Assembly (NCBI GenBank): GCA_903833215.1
Contig: CAILEM010000010.1
Coordinates: forward strand, 1-64,000
DNA length: 64,000 nucleotides
Source of the DNA: an uncultured Armatimonadota bacterium
GTDB lineage: Bacteria; Armatimonadota; Fimbriimonadia; Fimbriimonadales; Fimbriimonadaceae
Reading direction: 5' to 3'
The notes below the pieces were generated by a model that was given only the letters and a program-made list of their open reading frames with translations, was not told the DNA's origin and did not search any database. A program made the position numbers and the translations under genes. This document shows positions 1 through 7,869 of the stretch, piece by piece (position 1 is the first letter of the stretch; every line of letters starts with the position of its first letter).

Positions 1-586
1 ACGTGGAGGAGAGACAGCACCCAGCGGTGGGAGCGCCCAAACCAGCCACCGAAGGGAAATTAACGAGGATTCGAAACCACGGCGGTTCGGAGGACAAATG
101 AACGACGAACACCGAGCAACGCCAAGCAAGCCCGCCGACCTCAATCACCCGCAGGGTCCGGAAAGGGAAAGTCCAACTCGTCTCTCCTCAACGTCCATAA
201 TCGTCGCCGTTCGCTCATCGCTGGGCAGTCAGCGCGCCACTGTTTGAGGCCGAAGGGCCGAGTTTGGCGCGCGCCCTGCGATGACGAACGAAAAAGCGAC
301 GGTTCGGGACGTAGAGGAGAGACAGCACCCAGCGGTGCAAGCGACCAAACCAGACAGCGAACACAACAAACGACCGTATGGACCACCAAGACCCCAATCA
401 TCCGCAGGGTTCAGGACGTCGGGTGGAGACAGCAGCCAGCGGTGTGAGCGCCCATTCCAGCCAATAGTCAAAACCCAACGAGGAGTTGAACAATGAACCT
501 ATTGGAGGATAAATTCGGAAGGAAGCGCGAACTACAAAATTACCTAAATACCGTCAGCCCCACCCGAGGGCTGACAGCACCCCAAC
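1..586. repeat. Non-coding stretch with three degenerate ~50-bp repeats
   Basis: I see no credible gene here. A ~50-bp unit recurs at about 3-51, 311-360 and 418-465. All three copies carry the core gagacagcaCCCAGCGGTG or a close variant, followed by a diverged gagcgcccaaaccag-like tail. A second shared segment (CGGTTCGG with GACGAACG) lies near 82-110 and 283-308. Short open frames cross this block on both strands, but they are repeat-derived and show no protein-like composition. The rest of the stretch to the esterase stop at 587 shows nothing recognisable. Confidence 0.6.
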
Positions 587-1546
587 CTACAACCCGCCCA
601 AAAACTCAAAAATCATATCGTTAAACCCAGGCAACCCCTCGTGCCCAAAGTCTGGATACAACACCGCGCGCTTCGGCGAGCGAATCTTGTTAAACACCGC
701 ATACTGCGTCGAAGGTGGACAAATCGAATCCATCAACCCGATCCCCATCATAATCTCCGCCTCGATCCGAGGCGCCAGATTCTGGATGTCGATGTATCCC
801 AGTTGAGTGAAAACCTCTTCCTTCCGCTCATGTCGTGGATCGTGATTCCTGAAATAACTCCGAAGCTCGGCATAGGCATTCGTAGCGAGATCCATCTCCC
901 AAACCCGCATGTAGTCTGAGAGGAACGGGAACACCGGCACCGCCCTCTTGAGTCGTGGCTCTAGCGCCGCACAAGCGATGGTCAAGCCTCCACCTTGCGA
1001 TCCACCCGTAGCTCCAACGCGAGTTGGATCGACCTCTGGCATCGCCATCACGATCCCGGCAAGCTGGGCGCAGTCAAGGTAGATCTGCCGGTACAGCATC
1101 TTCTCGGGCTTGTCACTCAGTCCGCGAATAATGTGGCCGTTCAATGTCGTGCCGACAACTCCTCCGACGTCCTCCGACTTTCCACCCTGCCCACGACAGT
1201 CCATAAACGCCATGACCGCGCCGTTGGCCACGTAATTAAGCTTGTCCGACCAGTCTCCACTGTTCGCACTATATCCGTGGAACCCAACTATCGCAGGCGC
1301 TGGACCCTCCAGCTTCTTGGGAATCAGAAGTTTTGCGAAAATGCGTGCGCCTCCTACCCCCGTAAACCGAAGCTCAAAGCAGTCCGCGATCGACTGTTTC
1401 AGATCGTACGGCGTGAGCTCAATCTGGGGGTCCACCGCGCGCATTTCGGCAAGCCCTTGGTCCCAGAACGCATCAAAATCAACCGGCCTAGGGTTTCGAC
1501 CCTGGTAGACCTCCAACTCCGAAAGCGGCATATCGATCAACGGCAT
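587..1546 (-). CDS. Acetyl xylan esterase / cephalosporin-C deacetylase family protein (CE7)
   Basis: This 319-aa alpha/beta hydrolase matches carbohydrate esterase family 7, which removes acetyl groups from xylo-oligosaccharides and related small acetyl esters, usually in the cytoplasm. The N-terminal signature of the family (PLSELEVYQGRNPRP) is present. The nucleophile elbow GGSQGG places the catalytic serine at residue 183, the acid is probably Asp273 in LMDSICPP, and the histidine is His302 in DFGHEG. These positions are close to those known for CE7 enzymes, and RGQGG near residue 118 fits the oxyanion region. The length is typical. The start follows a ggagag ribosome-binding site, and no signal peptide is visible. 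The gene stands alone, divergent from the aminotransferase-like gene downstream. The exact physiological substrate is inferred, not shown. Confidence 0.9.
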   Translation of the reverse strand: MPLIDMPLSELEVYQGRNPRPVDFDAFWDQGLAEMRAVDPQIELTPYDLKQSIADCFELRFTGVGGARIFAKLLIPKKLEGPAPAIVGFHGYSANSGDWSDKLNYVANGAVMAFMDCRGQGGKSEDVGGVVGTTLNGHIIRGLSDKPEKMLYRQIYLDCAQLAGIVMAMPEVDPTRVGATGGSQGGGLTIACAALEPRLKRAVPVFPFLSDYMRVWEMDLATNAYAELRSYFRNHDPRHERKEEVFTQLGYIDIQNLAPRIEAEIMMGIGLMDSICPPSTQYAVFNKIRSPKRAVLYPDFGHEGLPGFNDMIFEFLGGL

Positions 1547-1585
1547 CGTGGACTCTCCATAGTCGAATTATGCCCGTTTCCTGCC

Positions 1586-1680
1586 GTGTAGGGGCGACGC
1601 GTGCGTCGCTTACGTCGCTTTCGCCGCAGACTCACAAATATCAAATTTTCCGCGTCGTGTAGGGGCGGCGCGTGCGTCGC
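1586..1680. repeat. Pair of 24-bp direct repeats, 71 bp apart
   Basis: The 24-bp unit beginning GTGTAGGGGCG and ending GTGCGTCGC occurs at 1586-1609 and 1657-1680 with one mismatch. The pair lies between the divergent esterase and aminotransferase genes, so it could hold regulatory sites or be a remnant of a dispersed repeat. Nothing in the sequence decides between these. Confidence 0.6.
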
Positions 1681-1718
1681 ATCAATCGTTGGCGCGCCAA
1701 AACGGAAAACTGAGTGTT

Positions 1719-3041
1719 ATGAACACTGCAAGCAGGAATCTCAGTCCAAAGCGCGAATCTTCCCCCGTGCTTTCCCGTCGCGACTTATTTGCCTCTGCCG
1801 TTTGCCTCGCTGCTTTCAGAAACGAAACGCTTGACATCGTTGCGAAGCTCATCGAACGAGCAGAGAGGAATCCTGAGTTAGCTGCCCAAGATGAAGACTT
1901 CTGGGCCCAGATTCAGCAATCGTTCGACCTCGACCGCAACGTCGTGAACTTTAACAACGGAGGGTGCGCACCCGCGCCGCGCATTGTCGAGGAAGCACTC
2001 AAGCGTCAGATTGACTATTCGAACAAGGCCCCTAGCTACTACATGTGGCAGCATTTGGAACCGGAAGTTGAGGCCGTCCGTCGTCGCCTGGCAACCGTTT
2101 TCGGCTGCGACTCCGAAGAGATCGCCCTGACCCGAAATGCGAGTGAGGCGCTGGAAATTTGCCTCCTGGGAATCGACCTCAAAGCCGGTGACGAGGTCCT
2201 GACCTCAAATCTCGACTACCCAAGAATGATCACCACGATCCAGCAGCGCGAGCGGAGGGATGGGATCAAACTCGTCCAGGTCAAACCACCTCACGTTCCG
2301 AAGTCTCCCAAAGACCTCTTCGATGCCTTCGCCGCTGGCCTCACTGACAAAACCAAACTGATCCTGGTGTCGCAAGTCTCGTTTATGAACGGCCAGATTT
2401 TCCCTGTGAAGATGGTGACGGACCTCGGCCGCAAGCACGGAATCCCCGTCATCGTCGACGGTGCCCACGCCTTCGCCCAATTCCCATTTCACCAAAAGGA
2501 CCTCGGCTGCGACTACTACGGCACCTCACTGCACAAATGGATATCTGCCCCAATGGGCACAGGTTTTCTTCACGTCAACAAAGCCAAGATCCCAACCTTG
2601 TGGCCCATGATGGCTGCCGCCGCTACCCAAACAAACGATATCCGTAAGTTCGAAGAGATCGGCACCCACCCCGCCGCCAACCACAACGCCATCGCCGAGG
2701 CCATTACGTTCCACGAAATGATCGGTGTCGAGCGAAAAGCCGCCCGCTTCCGTTTCCTAAGAAAGCGATGGACCGAGCGCCTGATCGATCATCCGAAGGT
2801 CCATTTCCACACCAACCTAAACCCCGAGCACTCGTGTGCTATCACCACCGTAGAAATCGAAGGCATCAAAGCCGGCGACCTAGGAGCCTGGCTGCTCGCC
2901 AAACACGGCATCTACGTCGTCGGAATCACCCAAGAATCCTTCTCCGGCATCCGAGTCACCCCCAACGTCTACAGCACCCTCGACGAAGTAGACCGCTTCG
3001 CCAGCGCCATGGAGCATGCCGCTAAACATGGTATCTCCTAA
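1719..3041 (+). CDS. Aminotransferase class V-fold PLP enzyme (isopenicillin N epimerase-like)
   Basis: The protein is about 440 aa and belongs to the class V aminotransferase / cysteine desulfurase fold, in the group often annotated as isopenicillin-N-epimerase-like. The PLP-binding lysine lies in TSLHKWISAPMG near residue 284, and the cofactor aspartate in VIVDGAHAFAQ upstream fits the fold. The N-terminus carries a twin-arginine-like motif (LSRRDLFASAVCL), so export by Tat is likely. The substrate cannot be read from sequence. I chose ATG at 1719; an in-frame TTG at 1689 would add ten residues. No clear operon partner is present. The assignment to fold is strong, and the reaction is open. 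Confidence 0.85.
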   Translation: MNTASRNLSPKRESSPVLSRRDLFASAVCLAAFRNETLDIVAKLIERAERNPELAAQDEDFWAQIQQSFDLDRNVVNFNNGGCAPAPRIVEEALKRQIDYSNKAPSYYMWQHLEPEVEAVRRRLATVFGCDSEEIALTRNASEALEICLLGIDLKAGDEVLTSNLDYPRMITTIQQRERRDGIKLVQVKPPHVPKSPKDLFDAFAAGLTDKTKLILVSQVSFMNGQIFPVKMVTDLGRKHGIPVIVDGAHAFAQFPFHQKDLGCDYYGTSLHKWISAPMGTGFLHVNKAKIPTLWPMMAAAATQTNDIRKFEEIGTHPAANHNAIAEAITFHEMIGVERKAARFRFLRKRWTERLIDHPKVHFHTNLNPEHSCAITTVEIEGIKAGDLGAWLLAKHGIYVVGITQESFSGIRVTPNVYSTLDEVDRFASAMEHAAKHGIS

Positions 3042-3069
3042 CGTTGCCAGCAACTAAAGACAGGCAGAC

Positions 3070-3200
3070 GGCACTAATTTCGGTCGATTCTTCGGTAGCA
3101 CTGCGCCATCGAGGCCCTCCACCGCGTCCGAGCGGGCGGAGGGTGGCGTGGGGGAAATCCGGTCAATAAAATTGTGTCGCGACGAAGTCGAGACTCCTTA
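3070..3200. repeat. Dispersed intergenic repeat, family A, copy A1
   Basis: This copy carries the hairpin-like core ccctccaccgcgtccgagcg followed by a GGAGGGTGG arm, then GGGGGAAATCCGG, then a paired GTCG(C/A)GACGAAGTCGAGAC motif. The same order of motifs recurs at 18440-18547, and in a copy split by the IS element (3358-3397 joined to 4735-4795). It does not encode a protein. Confidence 0.75.
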
Positions 3201-3226
3201 CACTTTTGCGCAAGATCAAGGCACAA

Positions 3227-3290
3227 AACCCGGCAACCGAAACCCACGTAGTCGGCGGTGATCGTACCGACGCAGCAGCCTCTGGAATTG
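3227..3290. repeat. Dispersed intergenic repeat, family B, copy B1
   Basis: The core GTAGTCGGCGGTGATCGTAC at 3248 continues with CGACG and contains GTCGG...CCGAC arms that can pair. A near-identical core lies at 4839, 34762 and 22483 (variant). The flanks 'gcacaaaacc' and 'gcagcagcct' are shared with the copy at 4816-4880. Confidence 0.75.
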
Positions 3291-3397
3291 ACCTGGATAT
3301 CGTGGTCCCGATTGAATGGGCCTACCGACATCACATTCGGTCGATTTCACAGGAGCCGCACGCCACTGATTTCCTCTCCCGCGACCAGCGGGGGAGG

Positions 3398-3449
3398 TGT
3401 GTAGACCAAGGACATAGGTGACACTTGTTCGGAGACATGGGTGACACTT
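3398..3449. repeat. Left terminal inverted repeat of the IS481 element
   Basis: This end pairs with 4678-4729 over about 52 bp with few mismatches. It contains two sub-repeats, GACATAGGTGACA (3411) and GGAGACATGGGTGACA (3431), which probably serve as two transposase-binding sites. The TGTG tip agrees with the TGT ends known for IS481 elements. Confidence 0.88.
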
Positions 3450-3483
3450 CCCTATCTCCTTTGTTTTGTTTCTTTAGTGTACC

Positions 3484-3537
3484 GGCGATGTTTGGAAGGC
3501 AAGGGAGCGTAGCGACCGCAGCCTTCCAAATATCGCC
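3484..3537 (-). terminator. Hairpin downstream of the transposase gene
   Basis: The arms 3484-3500 and 3521-3537 form a 17-bp stem with one G-U pair around a 20-nt loop. It begins 8 nt past the transposase stop and lies inside the IS. There is no strong U-run, so it may act as a weak terminator or protect against outside transcription. Confidence 0.5.
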
Positions 3538-3544
3538 GCGCCGC

Positions 3545-4690
3545 TCACGCGGGGTCGTTGAGGTCGATAATTTGGATTCGTGATCGGCCGAACCGAACTT
3601 CGAATCTTCCGTCCTTTTCGAACGGTCGGATGGCGACTGGGTAGCCTTTGAGCGCTTGTCCAACACGGAACGGGCGTCCTCTGAACGACAATATCCCGCC
3701 GTCTTGGACTTTCCGCACAATGTCGGGAGTTGCATATTCGGGAAGAGGAAGTGGTCCTTCCGGGAATGGCCTGCCACTGCAGACGTAGAGTGAGCCGGGC
3801 CTTTCGAGTCCAAGCGAATCGTGGGGGCGGACCAGGTTGTAGACGCCTCGAAATCTATCAAATGCTTTTTGACAATCTGCTAAGTCCGTAAATCCGCGCC
3901 TAACAATGACGTCCTCTTTCAGAGTCCTGTGAAAGCGCTCCTCTTTGCCTTGGGTTTGGGGGTGGTGTGGACGACCGTGCAAGACTTTGATTCCGACCAA
4001 AGACATCCATATGGATAGCGGGGTCACGTCGCGCGCTCCGCTGGAGCCCCAGCAACCTCCGTTGTCGCAAAGGATCGCGTTGGGCAGGCCGTAGGTTCGA
4101 AATGCGTTTGTGAGGTGCGATTTCACGGTCTCGCTGCGTTCGTCACTACATGCTTGAAGCGTGATGCAAAAGCGTGTTCGGTCATCCAAAACGTCGAAGG
4201 GGTGACATCGATCTCCACGGAGCATGGGAAAGTGACCTTTGAAATCCATCTGCCACAGCTCGTTCGGATACTCGCGTTCAAAGCGGATGTAATCCCGCCG
4301 CTGGCCCGCTCCAGGACCGTCCAAACGACCATGGCGGCGAAGGATCTCTGTGACCGTCGAAGCCGAGCATTTACCGACCAAGCGAGAGATCTTTCGCCCA
4401 CCCCAGGTCGGCTCTTCGTCACGCCACTTCAAGACTGCTGCCTCAACCTCTTGACCGGCACGGCGAGGCGCGGTATGAGGTCGGCGACTACGGTCTTTTA
4501 GGTCCGAACCGGATGCAGCCAGTGCTAACCACTTATAAAGCGTCTTCCGGGAAATCTTGAAACGAGTTGCGAGTTCGGCACGGTTCGCGCCAGGCACATT
4601 GGCCAAGGTGACGATTTCTTTTCGTAGTTCTTCCACTGTGTGTGATTGCCAGGGCATCGAGAGTTTATTGACTCCCGAAGTGTCACCCAT
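3545..4690 (-). CDS. IS481-family DDE transposase
   Basis: This 381-aa transposase has an N-terminal helix-turn-helix (NRAELATRFKISRKTLYKW, about residues 36-54) for binding the element ends, followed by an rve-type integrase core. The catalytic acids are Asp149 in WQMDFKGHF, Asp209 in ILCDNGG and Glu251 in GKEERFHRTL. Both length and motif spacing are normal for IS481. ATG at 4690 lies within the terminal repeat; ATG at 4657 (MPWQSHTVEE) matches the usual family start and may be the real one. The frame is intact, with no ribosomal frameshift site needed. It moves only the element that carries it. Confidence 0.95.
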   Translation of the reverse strand: MGDTSGVNKLSMPWQSHTVEELRKEIVTLANVPGANRAELATRFKISRKTLYKWLALAASGSDLKDRSRRPHTAPRRAGQEVEAAVLKWRDEEPTWGGRKISRLVGKCSASTVTEILRRHGRLDGPGAGQRRDYIRFEREYPNELWQMDFKGHFPMLRGDRCHPFDVLDDRTRFCITLQACSDERSETVKSHLTNAFRTYGLPNAILCDNGGCWGSSGARDVTPLSIWMSLVGIKVLHGRPHHPQTQGKEERFHRTLKEDVIVRRGFTDLADCQKAFDRFRGVYNLVRPHDSLGLERPGSLYVCSGRPFPEGPLPLPEYATPDIVRKVQDGGILSFRGRPFRVGQALKGYPVAIRPFEKDGRFEVRFGRSRIQIIDLNDPA

Positions 4691-4729
4691 GTCTCCGAAC
4701 GCCTGTCACCTATGTCTCCGGTCCGCACA
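4678..4729. repeat. Right terminal inverted repeat of the IS481 element
   Basis: This is the reverse complement partner of 3398-3449, ending CACA next to the GGAGG duplication at 4730. It contains the same two GACAT(A/G)GGTGACA sub-repeats, and the inner one overlaps the first codons of the transposase gene. Confidence 0.88.
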
Positions 4730-4734
4730 GGAGG

Positions 4735-4880
4735 CTAGGTGGGGGAAATCCGGTCTGAAAATGCGTCGTGACGCAGTCGCGACTCTTCGTTTATTTGCGT
4801 GCGACCAAGGCACAAACCGCCAGCAGCCACAGCCACCCGTAGCCGGCGGTGATCGTACCGACGCAGCAGCCTGTGAGGTT
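4735..4880. repeat. Right half of repeat A2 followed by repeat B2
   Basis: Immediately outside the IS, GTGGGGGAAATCCGGTC and a GTCGTGACGCAGTCGCGACTC block continue repeat A2, whose left half is 3358-3397. A family B copy follows, with its core GTAGCCGGCGGTGATCGTAC at 4839. So this block was one composite A+B repeat before the IS entered. Confidence 0.8.
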
Positions 4881-4883
4881 CAC

Positions 4884-5354
4884 CTAAATCTCGCTAGCCG
4901 CGCCAATCGAACCCCCAATCGCCACAAAAGTCCCCACGAACTCCCCACAAACAACTCCGCCCGACTCCACAACCGCCCGAACCTGAATCCGCCCCACCCC
5001 ATGGCGCTCCAGCCCCGCCAAACACTTTTCCCACTCGCTAGGCGCAACCGGCGACGTACTTGCCACAAACTCAGACTCTATCGGCCGCGTGTACTCAAAC
5101 GAATTAGATCGAATCACCAACCGGGGCCGGACCTCAAACCCACGAAACCGAACCCACAACAGCGACCAAGCACATAAAATCGCCGCCGAAGACTCGCTCC
5201 CCCCAAACACCGTCTGCCGATGATTGACATTCGGCTCCAACGGAAATCGAATCAGGACCCCGTCATCGCTTGCCGACACCACCGAAGCCCCCATGTACCC
5301 ACTCATCGGGATATGCAGATGTAAATAAGCCTCAACCTCGCTTTCCAAACTCAC
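4884..5354 (-). CDS. YiiD C-terminal-type hotdog thioesterase domain protein
   Basis: This 156-aa protein resembles the putative thioesterase domain first defined at the C-terminus of YiiD (Pfam YiiD_C). The conserved segment NHRQTVFGGSESSAAIL (about residues 43-59) corresponds to the family's NHxxTxFGGS motif, which sits on the central hotdog helix. The domain fills the whole protein; the acetyltransferase half of YiiD is absent, as in many stand-alone members. The substrate is not known for this branch. It has no signal peptide, so a cytoplasmic location is likely. It begins next to repeat DNA and has no obvious operon partner. Confidence 0.75.
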   Translation of the reverse strand: MSLESEVEAYLHLHIPMSGYMGASVVSASDDGVLIRFPLEPNVNHRQTVFGGSESSAAILCAWSLLWVRFRGFEVRPRLVIRSNSFEYTRPIESEFVASTSPVAPSEWEKCLAGLERHGVGRIQVRAVVESGGVVCGEFVGTFVAIGGSIGAASEI

Positions 5355-5410
5355 AAGGAATCATAGCAAATGAATTCCTAATAAGCGCTAAAGGTGCTCA
5401 ACAACAATAG

Positions 5411-5508
5411 CCTAGGGCGCCCGCCCTAGGTCACGATCGCGACAACAAACTCCCGATCCCACGGGAGCATCGCGCTACCGATTTCCTCTCTCGCGACCAG
5501 CGGGCTAC
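5411..5508. repeat. Hairpin-rich intergenic segment with a partial family A repeat
   Basis: A perfect 9-bp stem (5411-5419 with 5422-5430, CCTAGGGCG) is followed by CTCCCG/CGGGAG arms at 5450-5455 and 5462-5467. A truncated family A segment (GATTTCCTCT(C/T)TCGCGACCAG) then runs up to the stop of the downstream minus-strand gene. The first hairpin could terminate either neighbour, but no U-run supports this. Confidence 0.5.
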
Positions 5509-5513
5509 GAATC

Positions 5514-6131
5514 TCATCGTTTCGGCTTGCGTGGCGGACCCACTTGTGAGTTGTAACGAACGTAGAACACGAGTTGGCCGTCCTGAGGATCGCAGCTCAT
5601 TGCCGCGAGCATTTTCCCGTGGGAATCAACAAAGCTGCCTCCAAACGACCCTGCCGAGTTAGCGTCGGCAACCTCGCCATCGCGTGCCCACGAAAAGGAC
5701 TTCAGAACACTGCCAAATGGAATCCCCAGCTTAGTAGCCACCGCATAAAGGTGAGCCTTTGCCTGCGCGGCGTTCTGGCAGAACTGCTTCCCGGTTCGAC
5801 CCTTATTGCGGAATTGATCTTGCCTCCGTGCTTGAAAGGCATAGAAATTCACGTTTCCGACCGCATCAAGACCAATCCAATGTTCGTGTCCTCCTGTGTA
5901 GACAAGCCAGTCACGGCTACCACGCCTTGGATCTGCCGTGAGTAGCATATTCTTCAATTCGCCGGGGTTGTGTCCCAGCAAGCGGACGAAGTCAGCCGCT
6001 TTCGCGGCAACGACGGCTGGATGCAACTCTCCGGCTAGCAGCTTTCGGCCCGTCACGATCTTCTGGCCAAACGCCGAAGACAGCATCATACCAACGCTAA
6101 ATAGACATATCGTTCGACTTAAGTGTGCCAT
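5514..6131 (-). CDS. Secreted protein of unknown function
   Basis: I do not recognise this 205-aa protein. Its N-terminus (MAHLSRTICLFSVGMMLSSA ending FGQ) looks like a signal peptide, and the rest is soluble, with alternating beta-like segments and a basic C-terminus. I start it at ATG 6131 after a ggagac ribosome-binding site; a longer frame to 6197 lacks a credible site. It overlaps the 3' end of the larger secreted gene upstream by 13 nt, so translation is probably coupled and the two may act together outside the cytoplasm. Confidence 0.65.
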   Translation of the reverse strand: MAHLSRTICLFSVGMMLSSAFGQKIVTGRKLLAGELHPAVVAAKAADFVRLLGHNPGELKNMLLTADPRRGSRDWLVYTGGHEHWIGLDAVGNVNFYAFQARRQDQFRNKGRTGKQFCQNAAQAKAHLYAVATKLGIPFGSVLKSFSWARDGEVADANSAGSFGGSFVDSHGKMLAAMSCDPQDGQLVFYVRYNSQVGPPRKPKR

Positions 6132-7381
6132 CTTGTCTCCTGGCCTGGCGAGTTCGTATAGACTCCGTGCAGGCGCATATTCCAGTCTCCCCAACACTGC
6201 ACGAGCTGCCTAGGATCTCCCGTCCAACTTCCATTCTGATAAACCATTGGGATCCTAACGCGAGCCTCGTCTGCAGTGAATCCAAGCAGGAGGAGGCTCC
6301 AAAACGCATCGGCGCAAACCGCAGTCTGATCGGTGTACTTTGCAATGGACCAACCCAACTGCGTCTGATTCTCGCACCAGCCGCCATATGCGTTCGCGTA
6401 TGGATACAGAAACGCAGAGGCGAAGGCGTTGTTTTGTCCTGTGTAACAGGCGTCGTTGAATTCGAGCCAGATTGGCGGAACTCCGTTTGGGTTATAGGGC
6501 GGCAGGCCCCCCGTTCCGATCGCGTACGTCTCCTTTTCGAACACGGTCGAAGCCAGGATGTGATAGTCGGATTGGCTGTTGGCGGCATCACGGGGGATCT
6601 CATCCAAATCTGCCAAAATGAATGTATCCGAAGGTGGAGTCGGCGGATTCCAGCTTTGGTTTATATGTTCGCCATGCGTGTGGACATAGACAATACTTGA
6701 GCCTGACGTTTGAAGATCGCCGTAAAAGCGGGAAGACTTCCAGCCTTGGTCACTGGCACCGAGGGGGACGACGGTCTGGGTCGCCAAGATGTTCGCAAAG
6801 GAACAATACGCCTGAACAATCGGGATCCCTTTTTGGCCTGGACCGCCCGGGCTGATGACTTCGAAGTCATAGCGACCATAAAGGGCCGCACTGTTTTTGA
6901 CTGTCGAACTTCCCGACCCTGTGAAAAAGTTGCCGAGGCTGTCGTGCCCACTCGCTGTGACCGTGACGACAGAGCCATTTGCAAAATGAGTGCTGTCAAA
7001 GATCACCGATGGAAACATTGCGGCGTACATCATCGGTGGAGTCGCAGTAACCGTGCAGACGACTTCGCCGTTGATCGTGAGTTGCGAATCGACCATATTG
7101 GCCCCAGCGGCCGGATAGATGGCTCCCCCTGCTCGACATGCGGTGCCCGAAAAGTAACACGGCATTGTCTGGTTCTTTGCCGGTACGTAAGCTCCAGTAG
7201 TGGAATACATTGGGTGAACGTGACTAGCTTGCCCGATATCAGGTGCGGCTGAGGCCTGCCTTGACGCAAAAACCCTACGGGCGCCTCGATGCGTGACGAT
7301 GCTCGCGGTACTTATATCCGTCGCGGGTCCGGTATGCCCCACGATTACAGTGAAGAAAGCCACACAAGATCCGAAGATCAT
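6119..7381 (-). CDS. Secreted protein with a possible clan CD (caspase/gingipain-like) His-Cys dyad
   Basis: This is a 420-aa exported protein with an N-terminal signal-like segment (MIFGSCVAFFTVIVGHTG), starting at ATG 7381 after a gggaggtg ribosome-binding site. It has no family I can name. Two segments recall clan CD cysteine peptidases: a hydrophobic strand ending in a His (SIVYVHTHGEH, about residue 235) and, downstream, a strand ending Asp-x-Cys (WLEFNDACYTGQN, about residue 310). That order and spacing fit a His/Cys dyad, but key features of any named family are not visible. About ten cysteines suggest disulfides. It forms a coupled pair with the downstream gene. The peptidase idea is inference. 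Confidence 0.6.
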   Translation of the reverse strand: MIFGSCVAFFTVIVGHTGPATDISTASIVTHRGARRVFASRQASAAPDIGQASHVHPMYSTTGAYVPAKNQTMPCYFSGTACRAGGAIYPAAGANMVDSQLTINGEVVCTVTATPPMMYAAMFPSVIFDSTHFANGSVVTVTASGHDSLGNFFTGSGSSTVKNSAALYGRYDFEVISPGGPGQKGIPIVQAYCSFANILATQTVVPLGASDQGWKSSRFYGDLQTSGSSIVYVHTHGEHINQSWNPPTPPSDTFILADLDEIPRDAANSQSDYHILASTVFEKETYAIGTGGLPPYNPNGVPPIWLEFNDACYTGQNNAFASAFLYPYANAYGGWCENQTQLGWSIAKYTDQTAVCADAFWSLLLLGFTADEARVRIPMVYQNGSWTGDPRQLVQCWGDWNMRLHGVYTNSPGQETRWHT

Positions 7382-7747
7382 GCTTTCACCTCCCAAAGCG
7401 AACAACTTCTGCCTGCTACACAAATGCAAGTATATCGTACCACGAATGTGAAGTAATGTCCTTTTAAAAGATAAACCTGGTTCAATTGCCAGCATGTCGT
7501 GTCCCGGGGTGTTTCACGCGAAGGATAGGCCCCGCTATGTCAAACCCATCAACTGTCACCAGTCCAACGCACACTCAAGGCCATCTCCTGAAATCAACCG
7601 AATTACCATTTTTAGGCGACACTGGTAATGAGACACGTAGGCATCGCACCGTAGTCAACCTGCGGGGTGCCTCACCTAAACCAGACCGAGTTCTTTTGGC
7701 GCGGGCGTAGCGCCCACCCTACCCCCTGTGGTACATTATCTGAGCTT

Positions 7748-7823
7748 GGGTCGGTAGCTCAGTTGGTAGAGCAGATGACTCTTAATCATCGGGTCCAGGG
7801 TTCGAGTCCCTGCCGGCCTACCA
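7748..7823 (+). tRNA. tRNA-Lys (anticodon CUU)
   Basis: The cloverleaf folds completely: acceptor GGGTCGG with CCGGCCT (two G-U pairs), D stem GCTC/GAGC, anticodon stem GATGA/TCATC with loop CTCTTAA, giving anticodon CUU, and T stem CAGGG/CCCTG around TTCGAGT. The terminal CCA is encoded. It reads AAG codons. Confidence 0.97.
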
Positions 7824-7830
7824 AGTTATT

Positions 7831-7868
7831 AAATGGAAAAAGGGGCCTTCTGGGGCCCTTTTCCATTT
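7831..7868 (+). terminator. Hairpin terminator after tRNA-Lys
   Basis: AAATGGAAAAAGGGGCC pairs with GGGGCCCTTTTCCATTT over about 16 bp around a TTCT loop, 7 nt past the tRNA. The A-rich/T-rich arms give the U-tract of an intrinsic terminator. Confidence 0.8.
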
Positions 7869-7869
7869 G

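Larger units (their letters stand above)
3398..4729. mobile_element. Complete IS481-family insertion sequence (1332 bp)
   Basis: The element is bounded by imperfect terminal inverted repeats starting TGTG at both ends, flanked by a 5-bp target duplication GGAGG (3393-3397 and 4730-4734). It encodes one intact DDE transposase on the minus strand. Removing the element and one GGAGG rebuilds a family A intergenic repeat matching the copies at 3070 and 18440, which confirms the boundaries independently. The transposase frame is open, the ends are preserved and the duplication is perfect, so insertion looks recent and the element could be active. Confidence 0.93.

Noticed and set aside
1-470. Possible CRISPR array
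   Set aside because: Repeats are few, degenerate and irregularly spaced, and there are no cas genes in the window.
995-1591. 198-residue plus-strand frame across the esterase gene
   Set aside because: It is antisense to a complete CE7 esterase with all catalytic residues, and its composition is not protein-like.
3331-3861. Minus-strand frame at the left end of the IS element
   Set aside because: It crosses the IS boundary and overlaps the real transposase in another frame; the transposase motifs decide the frame.
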